NCBI GenBank assembly: GCA_028280715.1
Contig: JANQLG010000023.1
Coordinates: 152,061 to 216,060, forward strand
Direction: 5' to 3'
Length of the DNA stretch: 64,000 nucleotides
Source of the DNA: Spongiibacteraceae bacterium
GTDB taxonomy: Bacteria; Pseudomonadota; Gammaproteobacteria; Pseudomonadales; Dasaniaceae
Part shown: positions 37,703 through 47,439 of the stretch, one piece after another
How positions within the stretch are numbered: the first letter of the stretch is position 1
Layout: every line of letters begins with the position of its first letter
Translations under genes and position numbers: made by a program
The notes under the pieces: generated by a model
What the model was told of the DNA's origin: nothing
The model's database searches: none
The model's input: only the letters and a program-made list of their open reading frames with translations

Positions 37703-39577
37703 ATGAAACAACACTTTGATGCCGGTTATTTTTTGAGGGTGGTAATCACTACCCTGTTAGTTGTTTGCAGTATTCATATTTCATCAGCTTATTCCAAAGA
37801 AAATACCCAGGTGCCTGAAGAAGTACAGGACTTGCGTTACGGCGTTATTCTCTACCATTTTTTTCAGCAATCTTATTTTGAAGCCCTGACAGAATCCTAT
37901 ATCGGAGAACTCCGTGGTGATATGCCTTATCACCAGCAATCGGCAAAATTACTGCGTGGCGGAATGAATTTGTCCTATGGCATGGGTAAACAGGCCGAAG
38001 TGATTTTCAAAGAATTATTGGATGAACTAAGTAGAGAAACACAACGTGATAGAGCCTGGTTTTATTTGGGTAAGTTATATTACCTGAGAGGGGAAAAGGA
38101 ATTAGCCAAGCAAGTGTTCGCCAATATTCAAACTACTTTGCCTGAATCGTTACATGAAGAACTAATTTATTTGCGTGCTAATTTACAGCTCAGTGAGGGC
38201 GATCTTGGTAGCGCAGAAACTACTATTAATCAGTTGCCCGAAACTTCCCCCTGGCTGGGTTATTATTATTTTAATCGCGGCGCAGCATTAAGTTTAAATG
38301 GAGAAATAGAACAGGCAGTCCAGGCTTTTCACACCGTTAGAAATTTACCCATTCGTGGTGAAGAAGGTAATACGTTAAAGGACAGGGCCAATATCGCTTC
38401 CGGTTTTGCCTATTTAGGCGGTGATAATTTGGAGTCGGCAATAGCCGATTTTTTACAGGTTCGCCTTGAAAGTCCGCTGGTGGAACAGGCGATGTTAGGT
38501 TATGGCTGGGCAGCTGCGCGTCAGGAGGATTACCAGCGTGCGCTATCACCCTGGCAGGCACTTAATAGCAAATCAGTAATGAACACCAGCGTGCAGGAAA
38601 GCCTGCTGGCTGTTCCCTTCGCCTACGAGAAACTCGATGCAAAGGCTACAGCACTTGAGGAGTATCAGCGAGCGGTCGCTGTTTTTGAATCACAGTTAGT
38701 AAATATTAAAGAAGCCATTAATGTCTTTAATGATGTACCTATCGTGCAAACGGTATCTGAACAGGGGTTAGGCTCCGATTGGGTAGTGCGCGAAGACTAT
38801 TTGCCAATCAATCCGCAAGCGCCTTATCTGGTTGAATTAATCGCCAAAGAACACTTTCAATCATCGGTTAAAAATCTTAGCGATTTAGTGAGGATGCAAC
38901 GTTATCTGTTTGAGTCGGAAGAACGATTGCAATCGATGGAGACGGTTTACGAAGTGCAAAAACGTGCATGGCAAGAAAATTTGAATCAGTCTAAAAGAGA
39001 AGAATATCGTCAAGCCCATCAACAGTTGCAGCAAGTCAAACAACAGTTGTTAGAACAGAAAGCGTTAGCCGATCAGGAAGCCGATGGCCGGCGTTATGTA
39101 AGCGGTGAAGAAAGAGAATTGTGGCAAGTGGCAGAACATGCCGAACAAATGATTGAATCCCTTAAGTCGGCGGGAGAAGATGTCGCTGAGGAAGAGCGTT
39201 TATTAAAGTTTTATCAGGGACAATTGAAATGGCAGGCCAGTGAACAGGATTCTGCAAAACGTTGGGAGTTTGAAAAACAACTTAATCAAGTTGAAGTGTT
39301 ATTAACCGAAACACAATCTCAACTGGAAATATTAGAATCTCTGCAGGCTGATCGTTATCAAACTGAATATAATGACCGTATCACCGGTTTAAAAACTCGT
39401 TTAAACAATCAACAAGCTGGTGTTGATCAAGCATTAGCGCAAGCCGAGTCAGTCATTCGTACTATGGCCATTGCTGATTTGCAGGCACAGGAGCGTCGTC
39501 TTACCTATTACATTGCACAGGCAAAACTGGGTGTTGCCAGATTGTATGATCTCGGTAGCGAGGAGTTTGTGCAGTGA
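37703..39577 (+). CDS. Periplasmic TPR protein with coiled-coil C-terminus
   Basis: 624 residues with an N-terminal signal or anchor (VVITTLLVVCSIHISSAYS). TPR-like helical hairpins occupy about residues 60-320 (AWFYLGKLYYLRGEKELAKQVF is a good TPR). A long Gln/Glu-rich coiled coil follows (about 400-560, for example QQLQQVKQQLLEQKAL). It overlaps the next TPR lipoprotein gene by 4 bp. It resembles large TPR components of Glt/Nfs-like envelope complexes in organisation, though not necessarily in sequence. Confidence 0.75.
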   Translation: MKQHFDAGYFLRVVITTLLVVCSIHISSAYSKENTQVPEEVQDLRYGVILYHFFQQSYFEALTESYIGELRGDMPYHQQSAKLLRGGMNLSYGMGKQAEVIFKELLDELSRETQRDRAWFYLGKLYYLRGEKELAKQVFANIQTTLPESLHEELIYLRANLQLSEGDLGSAETTINQLPETSPWLGYYYFNRGAALSLNGEIEQAVQAFHTVRNLPIRGEEGNTLKDRANIASGFAYLGGDNLESAIADFLQVRLESPLVEQAMLGYGWAAARQEDYQRALSPWQALNSKSVMNTSVQESLLAVPFAYEKLDAKATALEEYQRAVAVFESQLVNIKEAINVFNDVPIVQTVSEQGLGSDWVVREDYLPINPQAPYLVELIAKEHFQSSVKNLSDLVRMQRYLFESEERLQSMETVYEVQKRAWQENLNQSKREEYRQAHQQLQQVKQQLLEQKALADQEADGRRYVSGEERELWQVAEHAEQMIESLKSAGEDVAEEERLLKFYQGQLKWQASEQDSAKRWEFEKQLNQVEVLLTETQSQLEILESLQADRYQTEYNDRITGLKTRLNNQQAGVDQALAQAESVIRTMAIADLQAQERRLTYYIAQAKLGVARLYDLGSEEFVQ

Positions 39578-42507
39578 CTTATCGCCTCTTATTTTGGTTA
39601 GCACTAAGTATCGCTATTTCAGCATGTAGCTGGGTGCCTTTTATTGGTGAAGAAGAGGTCGAGGAACAGGAAGCAGCGCCAACCCTTGCCGATTTGCAAC
39701 CTGCTGTCATGCCGGATAAAAATCGCACGTTACCAATGGTTGATTTGAATACGTTAATTACAACGTATCAAGAAGTTTTGGATGTTACCGATGAGCCTGA
39801 GTTGAGATTACGTGTTTTGCATCGCCTGGCCGGGCTTGAAATGAAACGGGCGGAACAAAATCTCTATGAGCAGGAAGTAGTGGCTAATCAATTTGAACTA
39901 GCTATCGATGCTTATCAGACATTATTGGCGAGTAATCCAGAACATCCGCGCAATGATCGATTACGGTATCAATTATCCAAAGCCTATGACCTTGGTGGGC
40001 AGCAACAGCAGTCTATGGAAGTACTGGATCAATTAGTCGTTGATAGTCCTGCTTCTGACCATTATTCCGAGGCGCAATTTCGCCGCGCTGAAATTTTCTT
40101 CTCACGTGCCGATTATCGAAATGCCGAACTTGCTTATGCAGAAGTGATTAGGCAGGGAAAAGAAAAAAGCCAGCATTATGAAAATGCGCTCTATATGCAT
40201 GGCTGGTCGCAATTCAAGCGTGAACGTTACCGTGCTTCGCTTCAGTCTTTTACCGAAGTGTTGGACTTGAATGTGCCAGCAGATAATAAATTAGATAACC
40301 TCAGTCGCGGTATGCGGGAATTAACGCAAGATACTTTTCGTATTATGAGTATTGTATTCTCGTATCTTGATGGCCCTAAAACTATCAGTGAAGTTTACGA
40401 CAACTTTGGAGAGCGCCACTATATTGGTTTGTTATACGATAACCTGGCTAAATTATATTTAGAGCAGGAACGTTATAAAGATAGTGCCGAAGCCTATCGC
40501 ACTTATGTGGAGAGATATCCTCAGTCTGATCAGTCGCCTGTATTCTATGCCAGCTTGATTGATGCCTATCTGACGGGTGGTTTTTCTGAGGATGTGTTGC
40601 GGGAGAAAGAGCAGTATATCGTTTATTACGGTATTCATAGCGAATTCTGGCAGAGTAAATCGGAAGAGAGTCAAAATTATATTCGTCCTTTCCTTGAACA
40701 ATATCTTCCGGAATTAGCGCGTCATTATCATGCCAAGGCGCAGGAAAAAACGGTAGTATTAAATCCTGGTGCCGAGCAGGAAATTAAATCCGATGAAACT
40801 TCGTTAACGGATAACGCATTAACAGACAAGACATTAACTGAAAAAGAAAGAACAGAACTAAAACAATTAGCCATCAGCGAATACCTCAAAGCCGGCGATT
40901 ATTATCAGGAATTTATTGATACCTTCCCCGAAGATGAGCAAGTACCTGAGATGCACTTCCTGTTGGCAGAAAGCCGTTTCGAAGCGGAAGTGTATGATCA
41001 GGCTATCGAAGCCTACGAAATTGTGGCCTATAAATATCCCGATCATGAGCGGGGTGCGATTGCCGGTTATGCGGCAATTTTATCCTATGGGCTTTATCTG
41101 GAACGATTACCTGATGGCAGCAATCATCCCGATTACGAGAACTGGTTGCGTTTGAAAATTGAGAGCCAACTTCGATTTGCTAACACCTTCGCTGATGATG
41201 CCAATGCACCCATTGTTCTGACTAAATCGGCAGAAGAATTATTAGGGTTGGAAGAATACCAGCATGCAGTAGATGCTGCGTCGCAGTTGACCCGTCGTGA
41301 TCCCCCTGCCGAACAGAGTTTGCGTAAAACGGCCTGGCTGGTTATCGGTCACAGCCAATTTGAATTACAGGACTTTGTTGCTGCAGAAAATGCCTATCAT
41401 GAAGTATTGCAAATTCTGCCAAGTAGCGATGTAACGCGAAATGATATCGTCGAGCGTTTGGCTGCCAGTGTTTATAAGCAGGCTGAACTGGCATTAGCGG
41501 CTGAACAACCATTAGAAGCAGCGGATCAGTTTCTTCGGGTTGCGGTTGTTGCACCTAACTCATCTATTAGCATTACAGCAAAATTTGATGCAGCTAATGC
41601 ATTAATGAATTCAGCGCATTATGCAGAAGCCATACCCATTCTCGATCAATTCAGAAGAAATTATCCCGATAATCCCTTAACTGCAGATATCCCTGCAAAA
41701 ATGGTGGTGGCTTATCAGGAAACTGAACAATGGTCGATGGCAGCTGATGAACTGACAGCAATCTATCAGGGTACTGATGATGAAGCATTAAAACAGGAAA
41801 CACTTTACCAGGCAGCTGAACTGTACGAGCGGGCCGATGACAAAGAATCAGCTATCTTACGTTATCGTGCCTATGCTCATGCTTATCCCGATCCTTTCCC
41901 CATTGCCATGGAAGCGCGCAATAAATTGAATGAACTATATGTTGCAACTAATCAACCGGATAAGCGCCGTTTTTGGCTGAGGAAAATGATTACTGCTCAT
42001 GACACTGCCGGGCAACAGGCTACAGACCGTTCGCGTTATCTGGCCGCGATGTCTTCAAGTGTGTTGGCCGATGATGAATATCAGGCGTTCCAAAGGTTGC
42101 GGCTTACTTTACCGTTGAAAAATAGTTTGCAAAGAAAAAGAAAAGCGCTGGATAAAACGCTCAATGCTTATCAAAAATTAGCAGATTATCAGGTTGAAGA
42201 ATATACAACCTTGGCAACATTTCGTATTGGCGAAATCTATAACAAGTTAAGTGGTGCCTTAATGGAGTCTGATCGACCCAAAGATTTGGATGCATTGGCG
42301 CTGGAGCAATATGAGCTATTACTGGAGGAGCAGGCTTTTCCCTTTGAAGAAAAGGCCATTGAAATTCATGAGGCCAACAGTCAGCGTAGTTGGGATGGTG
42401 TTTATGATGCATGGGTAAAAGAGAGTTTTGATGCGCTGAAACAGTTATTGCCCGCCCGTTATGCTAAAGAAGAAAAGGGAGGGCTGTATGCGTCAGAAAT
42501 TTATTAG
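39574..42507 (+). CDS. Large TPR lipoprotein
   Basis: 977 residues: lipobox ISAC, an acidic linker (EEEVEEQEAAPT), then many TPRs through the whole length, such as EAQFRRAEIFFSRADYRNAE and QTAWLVIGHSQFE-type units. Start GTG in the GTGA overlap with the upstream gene. As an outer-membrane or inner-membrane anchored periplasmic scaffold it could connect the ExbBD/TonB-like motor to the beta-barrels and cytochromes. Confidence 0.8.
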   Translation: MTYRLLFWLALSIAISACSWVPFIGEEEVEEQEAAPTLADLQPAVMPDKNRTLPMVDLNTLITTYQEVLDVTDEPELRLRVLHRLAGLEMKRAEQNLYEQEVVANQFELAIDAYQTLLASNPEHPRNDRLRYQLSKAYDLGGQQQQSMEVLDQLVVDSPASDHYSEAQFRRAEIFFSRADYRNAELAYAEVIRQGKEKSQHYENALYMHGWSQFKRERYRASLQSFTEVLDLNVPADNKLDNLSRGMRELTQDTFRIMSIVFSYLDGPKTISEVYDNFGERHYIGLLYDNLAKLYLEQERYKDSAEAYRTYVERYPQSDQSPVFYASLIDAYLTGGFSEDVLREKEQYIVYYGIHSEFWQSKSEESQNYIRPFLEQYLPELARHYHAKAQEKTVVLNPGAEQEIKSDETSLTDNALTDKTLTEKERTELKQLAISEYLKAGDYYQEFIDTFPEDEQVPEMHFLLAESRFEAEVYDQAIEAYEIVAYKYPDHERGAIAGYAAILSYGLYLERLPDGSNHPDYENWLRLKIESQLRFANTFADDANAPIVLTKSAEELLGLEEYQHAVDAASQLTRRDPPAEQSLRKTAWLVIGHSQFELQDFVAAENAYHEVLQILPSSDVTRNDIVERLAASVYKQAELALAAEQPLEAADQFLRVAVVAPNSSISITAKFDAANALMNSAHYAEAIPILDQFRRNYPDNPLTADIPAKMVVAYQETEQWSMAADELTAIYQGTDDEALKQETLYQAAELYERADDKESAILRYRAYAHAYPDPFPIAMEARNKLNELYVATNQPDKRRFWLRKMITAHDTAGQQATDRSRYLAAMSSSVLADDEYQAFQRLRLTLPLKNSLQRKRKALDKTLNAYQKLADYQVEEYTTLATFRIGEIYNKLSGALMESDRPKDLDALALEQYELLLEEQAFPFEEKAIEIHEANSQRSWDGVYDAWVKESFDALKQLLPARYAKEEKGGLYASEIY

Positions 42508-43234
42508 TCTTATGGATATTATTGGTGTGAGCACTGGGTTAAAAATTGTTTTACAGATTTTTTTAGTTTTATCACTAGCAGGCTGTCAATTTATTCCAAT
42601 GCAGCAAGATACTGCACCTCAAAGTACTGTGTCTCAAAGTGCTACACCTCACGATGAAGAAATGATTGAGGGGCAGGCGGCTGTTGAAGAGCAGCCATTA
42701 GCTCAACCTAATCCTTATTTGACAAATCGGCCACGTGTGTCGAGTGAAGCAATACAGCGTTTTGAAAGTGCCAAGCAAGCATTAAGTGAGCAACAATGGG
42801 AGTTGGCCGAAACAGACTTGCTGTGGTTAACCGAAAATCACGCTAATTTATCCGGCCCTCATTTAACACTGGCTTTACTGTATAAAACCACTGATCAGCC
42901 AGAGCAATCTGAATCCGCTTTTAAACAAGCTATTACAGCTAACGCTGATAATGTTGAAGCCTATGATCAATATGGCATCTTTTTAAGAGAGCAAGGGCAG
43001 TTTAAACAGGCGGAAACGATTTATTTACAGGCGCTGCAAAAGTGGCAGGATTCACCGAACACCCATCGGAATTTGGGCATTCTCTACGATTTATATCTCG
43101 GTGATTTTACCAAAGCCTTACATCATTATCGGCGTTACCAGGAGTTGCTAGGAGAGCCTGATCGTCAGGTGGCTGGTTGGATTATCGATACTGAGCGTCG
43201 TATTTCAAATACATTAGCTGGAGATGGTCTATGA
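42488..43234 (+). CDS. TPR lipoprotein
   Basis: 248 residues with lipobox LAGC and about three TPRs in the C-terminal half (LTLALLYKTTDQPEQSESAF, then AYDQYGIFLREQGQFKQAE). An AGGGAGG ribosome binding site five bases before the ATG at 42488 fixes the start, overlapping the upstream gene by 20 bp. The next gene overlaps by 4 bp, so the block is translationally coupled. It resembles PilF/GltE-type small TPR lipoproteins. Confidence 0.8.
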   Translation: MRQKFISLMDIIGVSTGLKIVLQIFLVLSLAGCQFIPMQQDTAPQSTVSQSATPHDEEMIEGQAAVEEQPLAQPNPYLTNRPRVSSEAIQRFESAKQALSEQQWELAETDLLWLTENHANLSGPHLTLALLYKTTDQPEQSESAFKQAITANADNVEAYDQYGIFLREQGQFKQAETIYLQALQKWQDSPNTHRNLGILYDLYLGDFTKALHHYRRYQELLGEPDRQVAGWIIDTERRISNTLAGDGL

Positions 43235-43524
43235 AAACCTATTCAGTGAATAAATGGTTATTGATGATTTTCCTTTTGGTAATAAGCACTGTTTCGGCAG
43301 CGCAGGAAGCGCAGGTGATTTTACGAAGTACCGTAACCGGCAACCAGGAGCAGCCTAAGGTGCTTTACATTATTCCCTGGCAGCAAGCTGATCAGCCCGA
43401 GCTGATTTATCAACCTATTCAGAGCCTCGTTGATGGCGTATTTGAGCCCGTCGACCGGGAGGAATTCCTCCGTGAACTGGATTACCGCGAGAAAATCAGC
43501 ACGGCGGTAGAAAGTGGTAATTAA
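43231..43524 (+). CDS. Small periplasmic protein
   Basis: 97 residues: signal peptide (LLMIFLLVISTVSAA) and a short domain with VLYIIPWQQADQP, of unrecognised family. Coupled by an ATGA overlap to the TPR lipoprotein, it closes the scaffold block before the ExbB gene, which follows after a 166-bp gap that could hold a second promoter. Confidence 0.65.
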   Translation: MKTYSVNKWLLMIFLLVISTVSAAQEAQVILRSTVTGNQEQPKVLYIIPWQQADQPELIYQPIQSLVDGVFEPVDREEFLRELDYREKISTAVESGN

Positions 43525-43690
43525 TTGCCCCAAATTTTTGCAAACCAGTCGACACTTTTTTTGCAGATTAGACAATGTTCAAAATATTCCTGAAAAAAGA
43601 AGCTATTATTAGCAAAGTATTTTTGATGGCTATTGATTGTATTCGTAGCTAACCCTGTTACACAGAACACGCAGCAAGCAAGGAAATACC

Positions 43691-44359
43691 ATGGATCTTT
43701 ACAGCACTATTGTCCGTTTCTTCCAAGATGGGGGCACATTTATGTATCCCATTGCCGTTGTATTGGTATGTGGTTTGGCCATTGCCATAGAGCGTTGGGT
43801 CTTTTTATCAGCAGCGCGAATGTCGAATCGCAAAGCCTTTAATCACATCCTGCCTCTTTTGAAAAAGAAGGACTTTAAAGGCGTAGTTAATTTTGCCAAT
43901 GGCACCACTGCGCCTATGGGCAGAATCATCGGTGCCGGTATTGCCCGTATGGCGGTCAGTCAGCGCCGCGATGATATTGAGTATGCGATGGAAGAGGGGG
44001 TGATGGAAGCATTGCCCAGACTCGAAAAGCGCACACAATATCTTGCCACCTTAGCCAATGTTGCTACATTGCTGGGACTGTTGGGTACCATTATTGGTTT
44101 GATCGCTGCTTTCACCGCGGTTGCCAATGCTGACCCTGCAGAAAAAGCTAATCTGTTATCACAAAGTATTTCTGTAGCAATGAACACCACAGCCTTTGGC
44201 TTGATCTCCGCAATCCCTCTGTTGTTGAGTCACGCATTACTGCAAACTAAAACAGCAGAAATTGTCGATAGCCTGGAGATGGCTGGTGTGAAAGTGCTTA
44301 ACATGCTGGCAGATAAAAACTTCAATGCGAAAACACGTTCTACGGATGCTGCTGGTTAA
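43691..44359 (+). CDS. MotA/TolQ/ExbB proton channel protein
   Basis: 222 residues with the three-helix ExbB layout: an N-terminal helix (GTFMYPIAVVLVCGLAIAIE), a cytoplasmic loop and the two channel helices (LATLANVATLLGLLGTIIGLIAAF and MNTTAFGLISAIPLLL) including the conserved Thr/Gly pattern. It forms the stator that uses proton motive force. AAGGAA upstream is a clear ribosome binding site. Together with two ExbD genes it parallels the one-TolQ, two-TolR set AglR-AglQ-AglS of Myxococcus. Confidence 0.93.
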   Translation: MDLYSTIVRFFQDGGTFMYPIAVVLVCGLAIAIERWVFLSAARMSNRKAFNHILPLLKKKDFKGVVNFANGTTAPMGRIIGAGIARMAVSQRRDDIEYAMEEGVMEALPRLEKRTQYLATLANVATLLGLLGTIIGLIAAFTAVANADPAEKANLLSQSISVAMNTTAFGLISAIPLLLSHALLQTKTAEIVDSLEMAGVKVLNMLADKNFNAKTRSTDAAG

Positions 44360-44413
44360 GCCGTTAATAAAAGAGTAGTTAGCTAGCATAGCCATAAAGC
44401 GAGAACGTTTTTG

Positions 44414-45019
44414 ATGAGAAAAGTCAGACTCAGCCGTATCCCCCGTAAAGACGCAGATCTGGATATCACCGCCTTCATGAATTTGATGATTGTATTGGTG
44501 CCTGTTTTGCTGTTGGGTATGGTGTTTTCGCAAATTACAGTTATTGATCTTAAATTGCCCGAGAGTGCTGCAGAAGCCGCCAGCAACGAAACTCCCGAAG
44601 AGAAAAAAGAGATTGAGTTAGTCATCCGCGAAGATGCCCTACTGGTAAATTACCCCAAAGGCATTTTGTTAAAGCGAATTCCTCAAATACCTGTTGAGAT
44701 TGATCCTGAAGAAACTGCAGTAACTGCACAGCCCGCAGAGCAACCAGCGGAGCAGCAGGCAGTGATGACACATGACTTTAAAATGCTGAGCCTGGTGCTG
44801 CAGGAAGTTAAGCGACAATTGCGCGAGCAATCGATAGAGAATCGTGCCATCACTATTCTTTCCGAACAGGATACACACTATCAAACCATTGTCAGTGCAA
44901 TGGATGCCGTTCGTTCCTATAAAGCAGTAGTGGTAACTTCAGTTGTTGATGCCGAATTGTTTCCGGAAATTTCTTTTGGCGATGCGCCGCAAATAGCTCA
45001 GGTCGGAGGTGTGCAGTGA
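44414..45019 (+). CDS. ExbD/TolR biopolymer transport protein (first copy)
   Basis: About 201 residues. A single N-terminal helix (AFMNLMIVLVPVLLLGMVF) is preceded by ADLDIT, whose Asp is the likely proton-conducting residue of ExbD/TolR. The periplasmic part is typical, with NYPKGI and an insert rich in Ala/Glu/Gln. It overlaps the second ExbD by 4 bp. Confidence 0.9.
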   Translation: MRKVRLSRIPRKDADLDITAFMNLMIVLVPVLLLGMVFSQITVIDLKLPESAAEAASNETPEEKKEIELVIREDALLVNYPKGILLKRIPQIPVEIDPEETAVTAQPAEQPAEQQAVMTHDFKMLSLVLQEVKRQLREQSIENRAITILSEQDTHYQTIVSAMDAVRSYKAVVVTSVVDAELFPEISFGDAPQIAQVGGVQ

Positions 45020-45576
45020 AGTCCTCCTTAAGAGCCCGTCGCATGGCGAGAAATCATCGCCGTATGCAACAAAGTCCGCGTTTGAATCTGGTTTCACTGA
45101 TGGATATTTTTACTATTTTGGTGTTCTTCTTAATGGTGAATAGCGGTGATGTGGAAGTGTTGCAGGCAGATAAAGATATCAAATTACCTGAGTCTGTTTC
45201 AGAGCAAAAACCCGATGTCACACTGCTAATTAAAATCAGCGCTACTGATGTGATCGTGCAGGGGCGTTCCATAGCTAAGGTTGATGACATCCTCAGCGAG
45301 GAAGGCAATGAAATTGCTGAGCTTCAGCAAGAACTCGAATATTTGGCAGAGCGCAGTAAACCGCTGGAAACCGAAGAGGAACAGCAAAAGGGTCGCGCTG
45401 TTACGATTATGGGCGATCAATTTGTGCCTTATCAATTATTAAAAAAGGTCATGTCCACCTGTGCGCAAACCGATTATCGTGATATCGCACTAGCCGTAAA
45501 TGCCGCGCCGGCATTTGATGAGGATGCTTTCATCAATTCCCAGCAACAGTCCCAACCTTTGGCGAGCGGAGGTTAG
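45016..45576 (+). CDS. ExbD/TolR biopolymer transport protein (second copy)
   Basis: 186 residues with basic N-terminus, membrane helix (LMDIFTILVFFLMVN, containing the functional Asp) and a periplasmic domain ending in a Gln/Ser tail. Start GTG in a GTGA overlap. The two ExbD paralogues differ clearly, so the stator plug is likely heteromeric. Confidence 0.9.
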   Translation: MKSSLRARRMARNHRRMQQSPRLNLVSLMDIFTILVFFLMVNSGDVEVLQADKDIKLPESVSEQKPDVTLLIKISATDVIVQGRSIAKVDDILSEEGNEIAELQQELEYLAERSKPLETEEEQQKGRAVTIMGDQFVPYQLLKKVMSTCAQTDYRDIALAVNAAPAFDEDAFINSQQQSQPLASGG

Positions 45577-45577
45577 T

Positions 45578-46516
45578 GTGACGGCATTTTTTGCAATAGG
45601 CCCTGACCTGATCTTACCCTGGTCTTCTTCAGAGCAGGAAGACGCTAAATTCAAACGAATTTTACGCAACGCGTTGATTGTATTTGCAGTCATTGCGATA
45701 GCAATTCCCTTTTTGCCTGTAGCCGAAATTACAAGGGAAGAACAGGAAACGCTGCCACCACAATTGGCGAGAGTGATTCTGGAAAAACAGGAGCTTCCAA
45801 AACCTGAACCGATTCCGCCAAAGCCAGAACCGAAGGAAGAGCCAAAGCCGGAAGAAAAGCCAGAACCTAAACCAGAGCCTAAGGAAAAACCACCTGAGCC
45901 GGTTAACTTGGTGAAGCAGGCACAGGAAAAAGCGGCAGTGTCGGGTGTATTGGCATTTCAGGATGATTTGGCGGCTATGCGCGACAGTGTAGATCTGGAT
46001 AGTTTATCCAAAAACAATTTAAGCCGAGGTGAAGCTGAAGCGGCTAAAGTTGAACGATCAATCATTACTTCGAAATCAAGGTCCACTAGTGGCGGTATTC
46101 AAACTGCAGCACTGAGTCGTGACACCGGCGGCTCTGCGTTATCTGGCAAAGAAAACACTCAAGTCACCAGTGACTTTGATCAAATCGCTGCAAAAGAAGG
46201 CACGGTTGATACCTCGGCGCTTTCAGGTGGCCGCAGTGATGAATCCATTCGCCGTATTATGGATCAAAATAAAGGTGCTATCTTTGCCATCTACAATCGT
46301 GCACTGCGTAAAGATCCAGCCTTGCAGGGCAAATTCGTATTTGAAATGCTGATCGAGCCTAACGGTAGTGTTTCAGAAGTAAAATTATTATCCAGCGATC
46401 TCAACAATCCTGACTTAGAGAGAAAAATTTTATCCCGCATCAAGTTAATTCGTTTTATTGCTGAAAATGTGATCAATACGCGGGTTAACTACAGTTTTGA
46501 TTTCCTACCTTATTAA
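45578..46516 (+). CDS. TonB-like energy transducer, AgmX/PglI C-terminal domain
   Basis: 312 residues: a cytoplasmic N-terminus, one membrane helix (about 27-48, ALIVFAVIAIAIPFLP), and a long Pro/Lys/Glu spacer (about 75-110) as in TonB. A linker follows, then the AgmX/PglI C-terminal domain (about 220-312) with IYNRALRKDPALQGKFVFEM and LIEPNGSVSEVKLLSSDL. GGAGG five bases before the GTG at 45578 sets the start, overlapping nothing but abutting the ExbD stop. It probably carries motor force to periplasmic or outer-membrane partners encoded in the same operon. Confidence 0.88.
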   Translation: MTAFFAIGPDLILPWSSSEQEDAKFKRILRNALIVFAVIAIAIPFLPVAEITREEQETLPPQLARVILEKQELPKPEPIPPKPEPKEEPKPEEKPEPKPEPKEKPPEPVNLVKQAQEKAAVSGVLAFQDDLAAMRDSVDLDSLSKNNLSRGEAEAAKVERSIITSKSRSTSGGIQTAALSRDTGGSALSGKENTQVTSDFDQIAAKEGTVDTSALSGGRSDESIRRIMDQNKGAIFAIYNRALRKDPALQGKFVFEMLIEPNGSVSEVKLLSSDLNNPDLERKILSRIKLIRFIAENVINTRVNYSFDFLPY

Positions 46517-46692
46517 ATATTCTTGTTTAATTGTTTCTGAGTGTGTTACCTATAATTTATTGCGACTAAAAATAGGCAATTAAGAAGCAATACGCATAAT
46601 TCATTTTCTTGTAAATTCTTAATCCCTAACCCACACTTTTATGTAAATCTGCGGTATTCAATTTTATTTTTTATAAAAAATGGATCTCAATT

Positions 46693-47439
46693 ATGAAACT
46701 TTTATTGTCTAGATTGATGATGTTAATGCTGTTGTTGAACCTGATATGGGTTCAACAGCTTAGTGCAGAAAATTTGGTGCTGAAAGTAGGGGGTACTAAT
46801 CATCCGCTATCATCAATAAAGGTAAATGGAAAACACACAGGGATTATCGCGGATGTTTATCGTGAAATGGTTAGGGAGGTTGATCAAAAAGCCAAGTTGG
46901 ATTTTTTCATTGCTGAGCCAGAGGAGCTAAGGCAAGAAATTATTGCAGGAAATTTGGATCTTAATTTTAGCGTTGTTAATGAAAATTTACTGGATAACGC
47001 AGTTATTGTTTATATTCCTGAACCAAGAGAAATCAAACTTTGGAGTTTACCTTCTAAGCCTGTGCATCCCGACCAGGATCTAACAAAACTAAGAATGGGC
47101 ACAGTGCAAAGCTATGTGACCAGTTCATTTTTTAAGGACGTCTCTCCGGTAGTTTTTGAATCAACCAGTGCTCTCGTCGAAGCACTCATTAAGAAACAGG
47201 TCGATGCAGTGTTGGCAATGGATTATTTATTCAGATATAGCAGTTATAGTTTGGGCTATAGTTCTGAGCAATTTGTGCATTACACGATTGACTCAACCCC
47301 CATTGTTTTATGGACACATGAAAAATCGGTTGTATACGATAACCTAGCCGAATGGCAGGCTGCTGCCGAAAAATCATTGGCGCCACAGAAAACAGACCAG
47401 CGCTGGCTGGAATTTTTAGAGTCGCTAGCGAGTAATTAA
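46693..47439 (+). CDS. Periplasmic solute-binding-like protein (SBP family 3 type)
   Basis: 248 residues: signal peptide (MLMLLLNLIWVQQLSA) then the alpha/beta pattern of amino-acid-type binding proteins (LVLKVGGTNHPLSS, GIIADVYREMV, LRMGTVQSYVTS, ALIKKQVDAVLAMDYLF). No transporter genes adjoin it, so it may be a stand-alone sensor or orphan binding protein. It converges with the molybdenum hydroxylase gene, overlapping by 4 bp. Confidence 0.78.
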   Translation: MKLLLSRLMMLMLLLNLIWVQQLSAENLVLKVGGTNHPLSSIKVNGKHTGIIADVYREMVREVDQKAKLDFFIAEPEELRQEIIAGNLDLNFSVVNENLLDNAVIVYIPEPREIKLWSLPSKPVHPDQDLTKLRMGTVQSYVTSSFFKDVSPVVFESTSALVEALIKKQVDAVLAMDYLFRYSSYSLGYSSEQFVHYTIDSTPIVLWTHEKSVVYDNLAEWQAAAEKSLAPQKTDQRWLEFLESLASN

